Origin: CAUJGQ01 sp042408665
Lineage (GTDB): Bacteria; Chloroflexota; Dehalococcoidia; CAUJGQ01
DNA: 17,984 nt
Direction of reading: 5' to 3'
NCBI GenBank assembly: GCA_042408665.1
Contig: JBHOQW010000232.1
Span: 1-17,984, forward strand
Shown: positions 1 through 7,298 of the stretch, piece by piece
How positions within the stretch are numbered: the first letter of the stretch is position 1
How the letters are laid out: each line of letters opens with the position of its first letter
Position numbers and translations under genes: made by a program
The notes under the pieces: model-generated
Database searches by the model: none
Seen by the model: the letters and a program-made list of their open reading frames with translations, nothing else
What the model was told of the DNA's origin: nothing

Positions 1-159
1 GGCGATGCGGCCCTGCTTGCCGATCACCTTGCCCATGTCGCTGTCCGCGACCGTCAGCCGGATGGTCACGCGGTCGCCCCGCCGGTGCTCCACCACGCGC
101 ACCTGGCTGGGGTCCTCGACCAGTCCACGGGCGATGTATTCCACGAGTTCTTTCATCAT
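1..159 (-). CDS. khpA: KH-domain RNA-binding protein KhpA, C-terminus cut off by window edge
   Basis: The first 53 residues of a small KH-domain protein are present and the rest lies left of the window. The frame starts MMKELVEYIARGLVEDP and reaches the KH signature loop GKQG at about residues 47-50, preceded by MGKVI. This is the pattern of KhpA, a KH protein of about 75-80 residues that binds RNA, partners KhpB/Jag in some bacteria and affects cell size and translation. Two ATG codons stand in tandem (157-159 and 154-156). GGGGAG lies about 7 bases before the first, so that one is preferred. It follows rpsP by 30 bases on the same strand. The order ffh-rpsP-khpA, normally followed by rimM and trmD, is a conserved bacterial arrangement and supports the call. 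What follows to the left cannot be seen. Confidence 0.88.
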   Translation of the reverse strand, partial: MMKELVEYIARGLVEDPSQVRVVEHRRGDRVTIRLTVADSDMGKVIGKQGRIA

Positions 160-189
160 GCCGCCGCTCCCCAACGCACGTCTGAGCGG

Positions 190-492
190 TTAGGATGCGG
201 CCGGCTCCGCCCCGGTGCCGGCCTGCGCCGGACGACGCGGCCGCGGCGGCGCCTCAACGAGACCCTTGCGTGCCAGGAGCTTCGCCGCCGCCTCGGACGG
301 CTGCGCGCCCTTGCTCAGCCACTCCCGCACCCGGTCCTCTTTGACGGTGATCGTGGGCGGGTCGGTCATCGGGTCGTAGTGCCCCACGATCTCCACGAAG
401 CGGCCGTCGCGCGGTGCGCGCGCGTCCGCCACCACAATACGGTAGGCCGGCTTCTTCTTCTTACCCACCCGTCGCAGCCGGATCCTGAGCAT
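190..492 (-). CDS. rpsP: 30S ribosomal protein S16
   Basis: This is a 100-residue protein beginning MLRIRLRRVGKKKKPAYRIVV, the diagnostic N-terminus of ribosomal protein S16, which binds 16S rRNA and is needed for assembly of the 30S body. The core (residues 1-80) includes VADARAPRDGRFVEIVGHYDP and a lysine/arginine-rich stretch around KLLARKG. The last 20 residues are an Ala/Pro/Arg-rich tail that extends the protein slightly beyond the usual 80-90 residues, as is common in GC-rich genomes. The start is the ATG at 490-492, preceded by GAGGA about 6 bases upstream. It begins 11 bases after the ffh stop and ends 30 bases before khpA, so the three genes are very probably one transcript. Confidence 0.97.
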   Translation of the reverse strand: MLRIRLRRVGKKKKPAYRIVVADARAPRDGRFVEIVGHYDPMTDPPTITVKEDRVREWLSKGAQPSEAAAKLLARKGLVEAPPRPRRPAQAGTGAEPAAS

Positions 493-503
493 CGTCGTCC
501 TCG

Positions 504-1841
504 TTAGCGAAGCATGCCGAACATCCCGCCCAGACCGCGGCCGCGGGAGTTCGCCATGACCTTCATGATCTTGCGCGCTTCCTCGAACTGTTTGAGGAGC
601 TGGTTGACCTCGTGCGTCGTGGTGCCGCTGCCTTTGGCGATGCGCCGCTTGCGCGAGCCGTCGATGATGCGCGGGTTGCGGCGCTCCTCGGGCGTCATCG
701 AGTAGATGATGGCTTCGATGTGCTTGAAGTACCCGTCGTCCAGCTCCTCCACGCCGAGCTGGCGCTTGATGCCGCTGATCCCCGGCAGCATGGAGATGAG
801 CTGACCCAGCGGACCCATCTTCTTCACACGCTGGAGCTGCTCGATGAAGTCCTCCAGGTCGAACTGGCCGGACTTCATCTTCTTCTCCAGGTGCTTGACG
901 TCCTCCTCGCCGATGGCCGCCTTGGCCTTGTCGATCAGGGTGAGGATGTCGCCCATCCCCAGGATGCGGGAGGCCATGCGGTCCGGGTAGAAGGGCTCCA
1001 GCGCGTCCGGCTTTTCGCCCACCCCGACGAACTTGATCGGCACGCCCACCACGTGCCGGATGGAGAGCGCCGCGCCGCCGCGCGCGTCTCCATCCATCTT
1101 GGTGAGCACCATGCCGGTGATGCCGACCGCTTTGTGGAACTCCTCGGCGGCGCGCACGGCGTCCTGGCCGGCCATGGCGTCGGCCACGAACAGCACGTCG
1201 TGCGGCTGCAGCTCCCGCCGCAGCTCGGCCACCTCGTCCATCATCTGCTGGTCGATGTGCAGGCGGCCGGCGGTGTCGAGGATCACCACCGTGGCGCCGA
1301 TGCGGCGCGCGTGCGCCAAGGCGTTGCGCGCGATCTGCAGCGGCTTGACCGCGGTGCCCTCCTCCCACACCTCGATGCCGAGCTGGCTGCCCAGCGTCTT
1401 GAGCTGCTCCACGGCCGCCGGCCGGTACACGTCGCAGGCCACCAGCAAGGGCTTGTCCCCCCGCCCGCGCAGCCAGTTGCCCAGTTTGGCGGCCATCGTC
1501 GTCTTGCCGGACCCCTGCAACCCGACCAACATGACGACGGTCGGCGGCTGGGCGGCGCGGTTGAGATGGGCGGGCTCCCGGCCCAGGGCATCGACCAGCG
1601 CCTCGTGCACGAAGGAGATGATCTGCTCGTGCGGCTTCAGCGCCGTGTGCAGGTCCGCGCCCAGCGCCCGCTCCTCGACCTGCTTGACGAAGTCCTTGAC
1701 GACCTTGAAATTGACATCAGCCTCCAGCAGCGCGAGGCGGACCTCGCGCATCGCCTCTTTGAGGTCCGCCTCGGTGACAACCCCGCGGCTGCCGAGACGG
1801 CCGAAGATGCCTTGCAGCTTCTCGGTGAGTGCTTCGAACAT
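504..1841 (-). CDS. ffh: Signal recognition particle GTPase Ffh (SRP54)
   Basis: This 445-residue protein is the expected length for Ffh, the protein subunit of the signal recognition particle, which binds 4.5S RNA and hydrophobic signal sequences and docks with FtsY at the membrane. The N domain is residues 1-90. The G domain shows GLQGSGKTT (107-115), DTAGR (189-193), TKMDGDARGG (247-256) and the closing GVGEKPD (about 273-279). The methionine-rich M domain runs from about 325 to the end, with the RNA-binding segment GSRKRRIAKGSGTTTHEVNQ near 395-414. The start at 1841 gives the canonical N-terminus MFEALTEKLQGIF. No strong Shine-Dalgarno sequence precedes it. It is the first gene of the ffh-rpsP-khpA operon and diverges from the histidine kinase gene, with 62 bases between the two starts. 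Confidence 0.98.
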   Translation of the reverse strand: MFEALTEKLQGIFGRLGSRGVVTEADLKEAMREVRLALLEADVNFKVVKDFVKQVEERALGADLHTALKPHEQIISFVHEALVDALGREPAHLNRAAQPPTVVMLVGLQGSGKTTMAAKLGNWLRGRGDKPLLVACDVYRPAAVEQLKTLGSQLGIEVWEEGTAVKPLQIARNALAHARRIGATVVILDTAGRLHIDQQMMDEVAELRRELQPHDVLFVADAMAGQDAVRAAEEFHKAVGITGMVLTKMDGDARGGAALSIRHVVGVPIKFVGVGEKPDALEPFYPDRMASRILGMGDILTLIDKAKAAIGEEDVKHLEKKMKSGQFDLEDFIEQLQRVKKMGPLGQLISMLPGISGIKRQLGVEELDDGYFKHIEAIIYSMTPEERRNPRIIDGSRKRRIAKGSGTTTHEVNQLLKQFEEARKIMKVMANSRGRGLGGMFGMLR

Positions 1842-1861
1842 AGACCCGTCTATCCTATCAA

Positions 1862-1890
1862 ATTGTCCGGTGGCGGGCAGAGGCGGTCAA
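1862..1890 (-). promoter_or_regulatory. Candidate sigma-70-type promoter for ffh operon
   Basis: Read on the minus strand, TTGACC (1885-1890, 5 of 6 to the -35 consensus) is followed by a 17-base spacer and GACAAT (1862-1867, 4 of 6 to the -10 consensus). The predicted transcription start near 1855 would leave a leader of about 14 bases before the ffh ATG at 1841. It lies in the 62-base divergent gap shared with the histidine kinase gene. Confidence 0.55.
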
Positions 1891-1903
1891 GCGGGAAGGT
1901 CCC

Positions 1904-4066
1904 ATGCCCGACTCACCCCACCCGGGCCGACGACGGGTGTCGGAAAGCGAGCGACCGGCCATGACCACATCGCCCCACCACGGTCCCGGTCCCCAACCCC
2001 CCCTCAAGGACTGCCCGGACGATGGGGCGCTGCGGGAGGCGCTGGCCGCCGCCTGCATGCGGCTCGGGGCGCGCGGCGCCGCTCTCTTTGTCCTCCGGGA
2101 TAACGGCTTACGCTGTGCGGCGCGGCACCGCCTGCCCATGGCCACCGTTCGGCGTCTGACGGCGATGCTGGCCGCACCCGCGGCTACCCACAGCCTGGCC
2201 TCCGCCCGCAGCCTGAGGCTGTCGCTCGCCGATAGCGGGAAGCCGGCAGCGCGCCCGGGAAAGGACGCGGGCAGCGCCCTGGCCGTGCCCGTGCCGCGTG
2301 CCGATGCGCCGCCGGCTCTGCTCTTGTTGGTATTCGCGAAGGATGCCCCGCTGGCCCCGGCCCGTCGCCGCGCGGTGCGGCGGCTGGCGGTGCTGCTCGG
2401 CGCTGTCCTGGCGCGGTCGTCGCCGCCCGCTGCCGCCGCCTTGTCCGCGGCGGTTGTGGCCCCTCCGGTGGGGGAGCCCGAGGCGCAGGGGCGCCTGGCG
2501 CGGGCCCTGGCCGATGTCTGGGCGGCGACCGCCACGGCCGGCGATGTGGCGCAGGCCGGGCGCGCCGCCGCCCGGGTCGTGCTCGCCGCGCTACCGGGGG
2601 TGGACTTCGTGCACGCCTGGCTGGTGAGCGACGACGAACGCCGGTTCCTGCGGGTGGCCGTCGGGGGCGCGGAGCCGGAGGGACCGGCGCCCGTTGAACT
2701 GCCGGCCGATCGTGAGGTGGGGCTGGCTCGGGTGCTGCGCGCCGGCAGCCCGGTGATCTGGGGCGCCGGGGGGCGGCGCTGGCCGGCGCGCCTGCGCGCG
2801 TATGCGCGCGCGGTCGAGGCGGCCACCGTGGCGCAGGTGCCGATGTTCGGCGCCGGCCGGGTGGTGGGGCTGCTGTCCCTGTTTTCCCGCCGACCGCGTA
2901 CCTACACGGGGGAGGAGCTGGCGTTCCTGATGACGGTGGCGGGGCAATTGGGCGGTCAGCTCGAGGCGGTACGGGCCCGCGCTCGGGCAGAGGAGGAGCG
3001 CCGCCGCCTGCGCCTGGTGATCGACGTGCTGCCCGCGGGCGTGATGATCGTGGACCGCGGCGGGCGCATGCAGGTCGCCAACCAGGCCGCCCTGCGCATA
3101 CTCGGACTCACCGTTACCGCCGAGGGCCAGCCGGTGCAGCAGGCGTCCCGGTATCACCTGCGGCCCGCCGCCGGTCGCACCTTTCGCAGCGCGGATGAGT
3201 ACATCGCGCGGGTGTTGGCGGGAGGGGCGGTACAGGGCATCGAGATGGTGATGCGCCGCCCCGATGGAAGCGAGGTACCCGTGCGCGTGAGCGCCGCCCC
3301 GCTGCGAACGCCCGAGGGGGACCCCGACGGCTGTGTGGTGGTGCTGCAGGATATCTCGGCGCTCAAGGAGGTGGAGCGGCTCAAGGACCAGTTCATCAAC
3401 ATGGTCTCGCACGAGCTGCGTACCCCCACCACCACGATTCGCGGCGGTGCGCTGACCTTGCTCCGGCGCAGCGACCGCTTGGACGAGGAGACGCGCCGCC
3501 AGCTCCTGCAAGACGTGGCCGACGAGTCCGAGCGGCTGCACCACCTGGTGGAAGACCTGCTCACCCTGTCCCGCGCCGAGGCGGGGATGCAGATTGCACC
3601 CGAGCCGGTGCGCCTGCATCGGCTGGTGAACAAAGTGGTGTTGGACCTGGGGGCGCGTCTGGCCACATGCCAGCTCACGGTCGACGTGCCGCGCGATCTC
3701 CCCCTGGTGGAGGCCGATCCCCTGGCGCTGGAGCAGGTGCTCCGCAACCTGCTGGAGAACGCCGCCCGCCATTCCCGTACCGGCGCCCGGGTGGAGATCA
3801 CAGCCACGGCCGCCGAGCATGAGGTGGTGGTGAGCGTGCTGGACGGCGGCCCCGGTCTCGACCCAGAGGACCTGGAGCGGGTGTTCGAGCCGTTCTATCG
3901 CTCGCAGGCGGCGATCCGTGCCGGTGTGCCCGGTGCGGGCCTTGGTCTGGCCGTGTGCCGGCGGCTGGTCGAGCTGCAGGGCGGGCGGATCTGGGCGGAG
4001 CGGCGCCCAGGCGGCGGGGCGGCCTTCCGCTTCACGCTGCCGCGCGCCCCGGAGGCGGCGGAGTAA
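1904..4066 (+). CDS. Cytoplasmic GAF-GAF-PAS sensor histidine kinase
   Basis: This 720-residue sensor kinase autophosphorylates on histidine to pass a signal to a response regulator. Domains in order are: a probable degenerate GAF domain (about 40-170), an Ala/Pro linker, a second GAF domain (about 195-355), a short coiled coil (355-372), a PAS domain (about 372-486, ending CVVVLQDISALKEVE), a HisKA dimerisation domain with the acceptor in SHELRTP (His503), and a HATPase domain. The ATPase boxes are NLLENAARHS (N box, 615-624), DGGPGL (647-652), FEPFYRS (661-667) and GAGLGL (677-682). No signal peptide or membrane span is seen, so it should sense a cytoplasmic cue. No response regulator is adjacent, so its partner is elsewhere. 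The ATG at 1904 has GGGAAGG 4 bases upstream. An ATG at 1961 is an alternative but lacks a good ribosome site. The N-terminal GAF assignment is the least certain part. Confidence 0.93.
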   Translation: MPDSPHPGRRRVSESERPAMTTSPHHGPGPQPPLKDCPDDGALREALAAACMRLGARGAALFVLRDNGLRCAARHRLPMATVRRLTAMLAAPAATHSLASARSLRLSLADSGKPAARPGKDAGSALAVPVPRADAPPALLLLVFAKDAPLAPARRRAVRRLAVLLGAVLARSSPPAAAALSAAVVAPPVGEPEAQGRLARALADVWAATATAGDVAQAGRAAARVVLAALPGVDFVHAWLVSDDERRFLRVAVGGAEPEGPAPVELPADREVGLARVLRAGSPVIWGAGGRRWPARLRAYARAVEAATVAQVPMFGAGRVVGLLSLFSRRPRTYTGEELAFLMTVAGQLGGQLEAVRARARAEEERRRLRLVIDVLPAGVMIVDRGGRMQVANQAALRILGLTVTAEGQPVQQASRYHLRPAAGRTFRSADEYIARVLAGGAVQGIEMVMRRPDGSEVPVRVSAAPLRTPEGDPDGCVVVLQDISALKEVERLKDQFINMVSHELRTPTTTIRGGALTLLRRSDRLDEETRRQLLQDVADESERLHHLVEDLLTLSRAEAGMQIAPEPVRLHRLVNKVVLDLGARLATCQLTVDVPRDLPLVEADPLALEQVLRNLLENAARHSRTGARVEITATAAEHEVVVSVLDGGPGLDPEDLERVFEPFYRSQAAIRAGVPGAGLGLAVCRRLVELQGGRIWAERRPGGGAAFRFTLPRAPEAAE

Positions 4067-4103
4067 CCGGCGGTACCGGGCAGACCACGCCGGCCGTGGG
4101 CTC

Positions 4104-4109
4104 TACAAT
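4104..4109 (+). promoter_or_regulatory. Possible -10 element for the flippase-like gene
   Basis: TACAAT (5 of 6 to the -10 consensus) stands 29 bases before the ATG at 4139, in the 72-base gap after the kinase gene. No convincing -35 element is found 16-18 bases upstream, so this may be weak or activator-dependent, or the gene may be read from the kinase transcript. Confidence 0.25.
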
Positions 4110-4138
4110 GGGGGCATATCGCCCCTGGGATGTGACGC

Positions 4139-5200
4139 ATGAAAGGGTTGCGGGTGCTCGCCGGCCTGCTGGTGAGCGCGGTGTTCCTGTACCTGGCGCT
4201 GCGCGGGGTCGATTTCCGGCGGGTCGGTGAGGCGCTGCGGCACGCCAACTACCTGTGGCTGCTCCCCGGCGTGCTGGCCATTGTGCTCTCCATCCTGTTA
4301 CGCGCCGTGCGCTGGCGGCTGCTGTTCTACCCTCGCACCGGCCTGCGGTTCGCCTCGGTGTTTGGCTCACTCAACGTGGGGTATCTGGTGAACGATCTCC
4401 TGCCCATGCGCCTGGGCGAGGTGGTGCGCGCCTATCTCATCAGCCAGCAGGAGGCGGTGAGCACCACCCACGCCCTCTCCACGGTGGCAGTGGAGCGGGT
4501 GCTGGACATGGTGGTCACCGTGGCCTATCTCGCGGTGCTGATCCCGTTCGTCGAGCTGCCGGCCGGGTCGGCGGGGAAGGTGCAGGCGGTGGCGGTGGTG
4601 GCCGTGGGCGCGTTGCTGGTCATGCTGATCGCAGGGGCGCTGCCGGCGCGCACGCACCGGCTCGCCCGGCTGGGCACGCGTTTTCTGCCCGAGGGCGCGG
4701 CGCGGCGCCTGCACGGGGTGATGGACCACTTTCTGGAAGGGTTCGCCGTGTTGAGCGCGCCGCGCGTGGCGCTGCCCGTGGTGGCGCTGTCCCTGGCGCT
4801 GTGGGCGCTGGCGGCGCTGGCCCTCTATTGCGTGCTCTTCGCCTTCGACCTGCGGCTGTCGCCCGTCGCGCCGTTCTTCGTGCTGGCGTTGGTCAGCCTG
4901 TCGTTCGTGGTGCCGGCGGCGCCGGGGCATATTGGCGTCTTCCACTGGACGGTGATCACCGCCCTCGCCACCTTTCACGTGCAGGAGGACATCGCGCGCT
5001 CGTACGCGTTCCTGGCGCATTTAGTGGCGTTCCTGCCGCCTATGCTGATGGGCGCGGCCTATCTGTGGCGGGCGGAGCTGTCGTGGGGGCGCGTGCTGGC
5101 GTTCCGCCGCTCATCCGGCCAAGAGGACCAGGTGGACGCGGAGCCGGAGCCCGCGGGCGCGCCCGCGTCCGGCCGGGCAGGGAGCCGGGGCGGGGTGTGA
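4139..5200 (+). CDS. Lysylphosphatidylglycerol synthase TM / flippase-like (UPF0104) membrane protein
   Basis: This 353-residue polytopic inner-membrane protein has about seven or eight hydrophobic spans (near residues 5-21, 40-55, 125-142, 148-168, 212-235, 240-262 and 288-310). Family signatures are visible: NVGYLVNDLLPMRLGEVVRAY (about 80-100) fits the N-x-L-P-x-R-x-G-E-x-x-R pattern, and VVPAAPGHIGVFHW (about 258-271) is the conserved Pro-Gly-x-x-Gly loop. The family (PF03706) includes the membrane half of MprF, where it flips lysyl-lipid, and proteins implicated in glycolipid or polyprenyl-lipid handling. There is no soluble aminoacyl transferase domain, so the true substrate is unknown. 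The C-terminal 30 residues are a charged, Pro/Gly-rich cytoplasmic-type tail. It follows the kinase gene by 72 bases on the same strand, and any functional link is inference. It ends inside a strong hairpin facing gap. Confidence 0.87.
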   Translation: MKGLRVLAGLLVSAVFLYLALRGVDFRRVGEALRHANYLWLLPGVLAIVLSILLRAVRWRLLFYPRTGLRFASVFGSLNVGYLVNDLLPMRLGEVVRAYLISQQEAVSTTHALSTVAVERVLDMVVTVAYLAVLIPFVELPAGSAGKVQAVAVVAVGALLVMLIAGALPARTHRLARLGTRFLPEGAARRLHGVMDHFLEGFAVLSAPRVALPVVALSLALWALAALALYCVLFAFDLRLSPVAPFFVLALVSLSFVVPAAPGHIGVFHWTVITALATFHVQEDIARSYAFLAHLVAFLPPMLMGAAYLWRAELSWGRVLAFRRSSGQEDQVDAEPEPAGAPASGRAGSRGGV

Positions 5201-5213
5201 TGACCCCGCCCCG
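5186..5213. terminator. Strong GC hairpin between convergent genes
   Basis: An 11-bp perfect stem (CGGGGCGGGGT at 5186-5196 with ACCCCGCCCCG at 5203-5213) encloses a 6-base loop. It spans the TGA stop of the flippase-like gene (5198-5200) and lies 38 bases past the gap stop on the other strand. No T-run follows on either strand, so it is a hairpin-type bidirectional terminator or roadblock rather than a classical intrinsic terminator. Confidence 0.5.
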
Positions 5214-5251
5214 CATGGCAGACGGTGGGACTCACCGGCGCGCACCCGGCG

Positions 5252-6265
5252 TCACAGACCACGGTCCACCAGGTAGGCGCACAGGTCGGCCACGCGGCAG
5301 GAGTAGCCCCACTCGTTGTCGTACCAGGCCACCACCTTCACCATGTTGCCGCCCAGCACCATCGTGCTCGGCGCGTCCACGATCGAGGAGCGCGGGTCGC
5401 CCTTGAAGTCCACCGACACGAGTTCCTTCTTCTCCACGCCGAGGATGCCCTTCAGCGCCTCGGCGGCCGCCTCCTCGAAGGCGCCGTTGACGTCCTCGAC
5501 GGTGACCGATTTCTCCAGCGTGGCGTTGAAGTCGCACACCGAGACGGTGGGCACGGGCACACGGAAGGCCATGCCGTCCAGCCGACCCTTCAGCTCGGGG
5601 ATGACGAGCGTCACCGCCTTGGCGGCGCCGGTGGTGGTGGGGATGATGTTCTGGCCGGCGCTGCGCGCGCGGCGCAGGTCCTTGTGCACCTGATCCAGGA
5701 TGCGCTGATCGTTGGTGTAGGCGTGCACGGTGGTCATAAAGCCGAGCTGCACGCCGAAGTTGTCGTGCAGCACCTTCACCACCGGCGCGATACAGTTGGT
5801 GGTGCAAGAGGCGTTGGAGATGATGTGGTGGCGGGCCGGGTCGTACATGTGCTCGTTGACGCCGAGCACGACGGTGAGGTCCTCACCCTTGGCCGGCGCC
5901 GAGATGACGACCTTCTTGGCGCCGCCCTGCCGGTGGGCCGCCGCCTTGTCGGCGTCGGTGAACAGACCCGTCGATTCCACCACGATGTCCACGTTCACAT
6001 CCCGCCAGGGGATGCGACCTGGGTCGCGCTCGGCGAACACGCGCACCTCGTGCCCGTTGACCCGGATCACGGCGTCCCCCGCCTGGATGTCCGCGTCCCA
6101 GATGCCGTAGTTGCTGTCGTACTTGAGCAGGTGGGCGTTGGTGGCGGTGTCTGCCAAGTCGTTGACGGCCACAACCTCCAGCTTGTCCGGGTGGCGCTCG
6201 TAGATGGCCTTCAGCACCTGTCGACCGATGCGGCCGAACCCGTTGATGCCGACGCGCGCAGGCAT
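5252..6265 (-). CDS. gap: Glyceraldehyde-3-phosphate dehydrogenase, type I
   Basis: This 337-residue enzyme converts glyceraldehyde-3-phosphate, NAD and phosphate to 1,3-bisphosphoglycerate in glycolysis. The Rossmann fold opens with VGINGFGRIGR (5-15). Asp36 in AVNDLAD suggests preference for NAD. The active site is SNASCTTN with nucleophile Cys154, and the partner His181 is in TTVHAYTNDQ. The C-terminus carries the usual WYDNEWGYS block. The ATG at 6265 is preceded by AGGAGG at a good distance, which rules out an upstream in-frame ATG near 6331. The window holds eno nearby but no pgk or tpiA between, so the common gap-pgk-tpi-eno cluster is broken up here. The 157-base gap upstream contains a hairpin and no convincing full promoter; a TTGACG at 6391-6396 on the minus strand lacks a clear -10. 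Confidence 0.97.
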   Translation of the reverse strand: MPARVGINGFGRIGRQVLKAIYERHPDKLEVVAVNDLADTATNAHLLKYDSNYGIWDADIQAGDAVIRVNGHEVRVFAERDPGRIPWRDVNVDIVVESTGLFTDADKAAAHRQGGAKKVVISAPAKGEDLTVVLGVNEHMYDPARHHIISNASCTTNCIAPVVKVLHDNFGVQLGFMTTVHAYTNDQRILDQVHKDLRRARSAGQNIIPTTTGAAKAVTLVIPELKGRLDGMAFRVPVPTVSVCDFNATLEKSVTVEDVNGAFEEAAAEALKGILGVEKKELVSVDFKGDPRSSIVDAPSTMVLGGNMVKVVAWYDNEWGYSCRVADLCAYLVDRGL

Positions 6266-6313
6266 GCTTGCTTCCTCCTGTGGGCAAGTGCGGCGGGGAC
6301 CGGCTGACACATC

Positions 6314-6342
6314 GCCACGGGCGTGCGGCACGCTGCCGTGGC
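6314..6342 (-). terminator. Possible terminator hairpin after the eno-linked gene
   Basis: GCCACGG (6314-6320) pairs with CCGTGGC (6336-6342), and inside it GCGTG (6321-6325) pairs with CACGC (6329-6333) around a CGG loop, with a 2-base bulge. It lies about 80 bases past the stop of the gene at 6423-7298 and about 50 bases before the gap start. It has no T-run. It could end the eno transcript or form part of a gap leader. Confidence 0.35.
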
Positions 6343-6422
6343 CATCGCCCGCGGCGGTCCACTCTCAGCTTGCCGGCAGGTGCCGACGTGCGTCAATCGC
6401 CCGTGTGCGGGACGGGGCGGTG

Positions 6423-7298
6423 TCAGAGCAGGAGCTTGCGTGGTGCCGCCCCGGGCTGGCGGCGCACGTTCACGAGGAGCCAGCGCGGCTCGCCGCCGTC
6501 GGTCACCGGTTCCATGCGGCACCGGGTCGGCTCGTCGAGGGTCGCACCGGCGCGGGCGACCCAGGCCTGCACGGCGGTGGCGGTTTCCGGTGCGATGTGA
6601 AAGGCGCTGCCGGTACCGGTAACGAGGCGGAGCTGCGCCTCGCACACACCGATCAGCCAGCCGAGGACCAGTTGCGCCCAACCGAAGTGAAAGCTCTGGT
6701 CGGCGAAGGTGACGGCCAGCCGCTGCGCGTTGGAGTCCACGGCGGTGAGCACCAGGCTGGCGCCCAGGTGCGGGCGGGCGAGCTCGCTGGCAGCACGGTA
6801 CACCACGCTCAGGCGCGGGTCGGCAGCCAAGGTGGAGCCGGCGAAGAACTGGCCCATGCCAATGGCCACGGCCTTATGCTGCTCCTCCGGGTGCAGGGCG
6901 TCCTCCAGCCAGGCGAGGAAGGTGGGCAGCTCCTCGGCGCTGAGCTGGGCCGCCGCCGCAACGCACTCGCAGGCGGTGCGCACCAGGGATGGACAGCTGG
7001 CATACGAGCCGTGCAGCGTCAGCGCCGCCGCGTCCGACAGCGCCAGGAAGGCACGCGACCAGGGCATGAGGGCGGCAGCCAGGGCGTGAGTGCGGTAGCG
7101 GGAGTGGCTGGACTCGCGCACGATCTGGAGCTGCAGGTTCATGCCCTCGCGCAGCAGGCGCAGGTCGCCGCCCAGTAGGAACTGGGTCTGGCGATAGGCG
7201 TCTTGTACGGCGGCGGGCGCACCCTCCGGGCGACCGGGCAGCTCCCAGCGCTCGGGCAGGATGGGGGCGGAGACGCGCGGCATCGCTTCGCTGCTCAT
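6423..7298 (-). CDS. Protein of unknown function, translationally coupled to enolase
   Basis: This 291-residue protein is not recognised. It begins MSSEAMPRVSAPILPERWELPG and looks mainly alpha-helical and soluble, rich in Ala and Leu. Notable segments are SYASCPSLVRTACECVAAAAQL (about 98-119), SFHFGWAQLVLGWLIGVCEAQ (about 202-222) and a basic, beta-like C-terminus PRWLLVNVRRQPGAAPRKLLL. No membrane span or signal peptide is clear, although residues 203-219 are rather hydrophobic. The arginine-glutamate spacing in LVRTACE recalls helical families of uncharacterised proteins, but that is only an impression. Its ATG overlaps the eno TGA by four bases (ATGA, 7295-7298) with no Shine-Dalgarno sequence, so it is probably translated by coupling with enolase. 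A second ATG lies five codons in. Base composition matches its neighbours. Confidence 0.8.
   Translation of the reverse strand: MSSEAMPRVSAPILPERWELPGRPEGAPAAVQDAYRQTQFLLGGDLRLLREGMNLQLQIVRESSHSRYRTHALAAALMPWSRAFLALSDAAALTLHGSYASCPSLVRTACECVAAAAQLSAEELPTFLAWLEDALHPEEQHKAVAIGMGQFFAGSTLAADPRLSVVYRAASELARPHLGASLVLTAVDSNAQRLAVTFADQSFHFGWAQLVLGWLIGVCEAQLRLVTGTGSAFHIAPETATAVQAWVARAGATLDEPTRCRMEPVTDGGEPRWLLVNVRRQPGAAPRKLLL

Noticed and set aside
612..1964. Long open frame (450 codons) antisense to ffh
   Set aside because: Its translation is the His/Gln/Val/Gly-rich type produced opposite GC-rich genes; ffh on the other strand is intact and certain. The same holds for long frames opposite the kinase (2591-3820), gap (5225-6307), uvrC (11221-12777) and ino1 (13139-14533).
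2636..2647. GAACGCCGGTTC, a second exact match to the SOS box core
   Set aside because: It lies deep inside the kinase gene with no promoter around it, and its GC-rich centre departs from the R-N-R-Y preference; probably chance.
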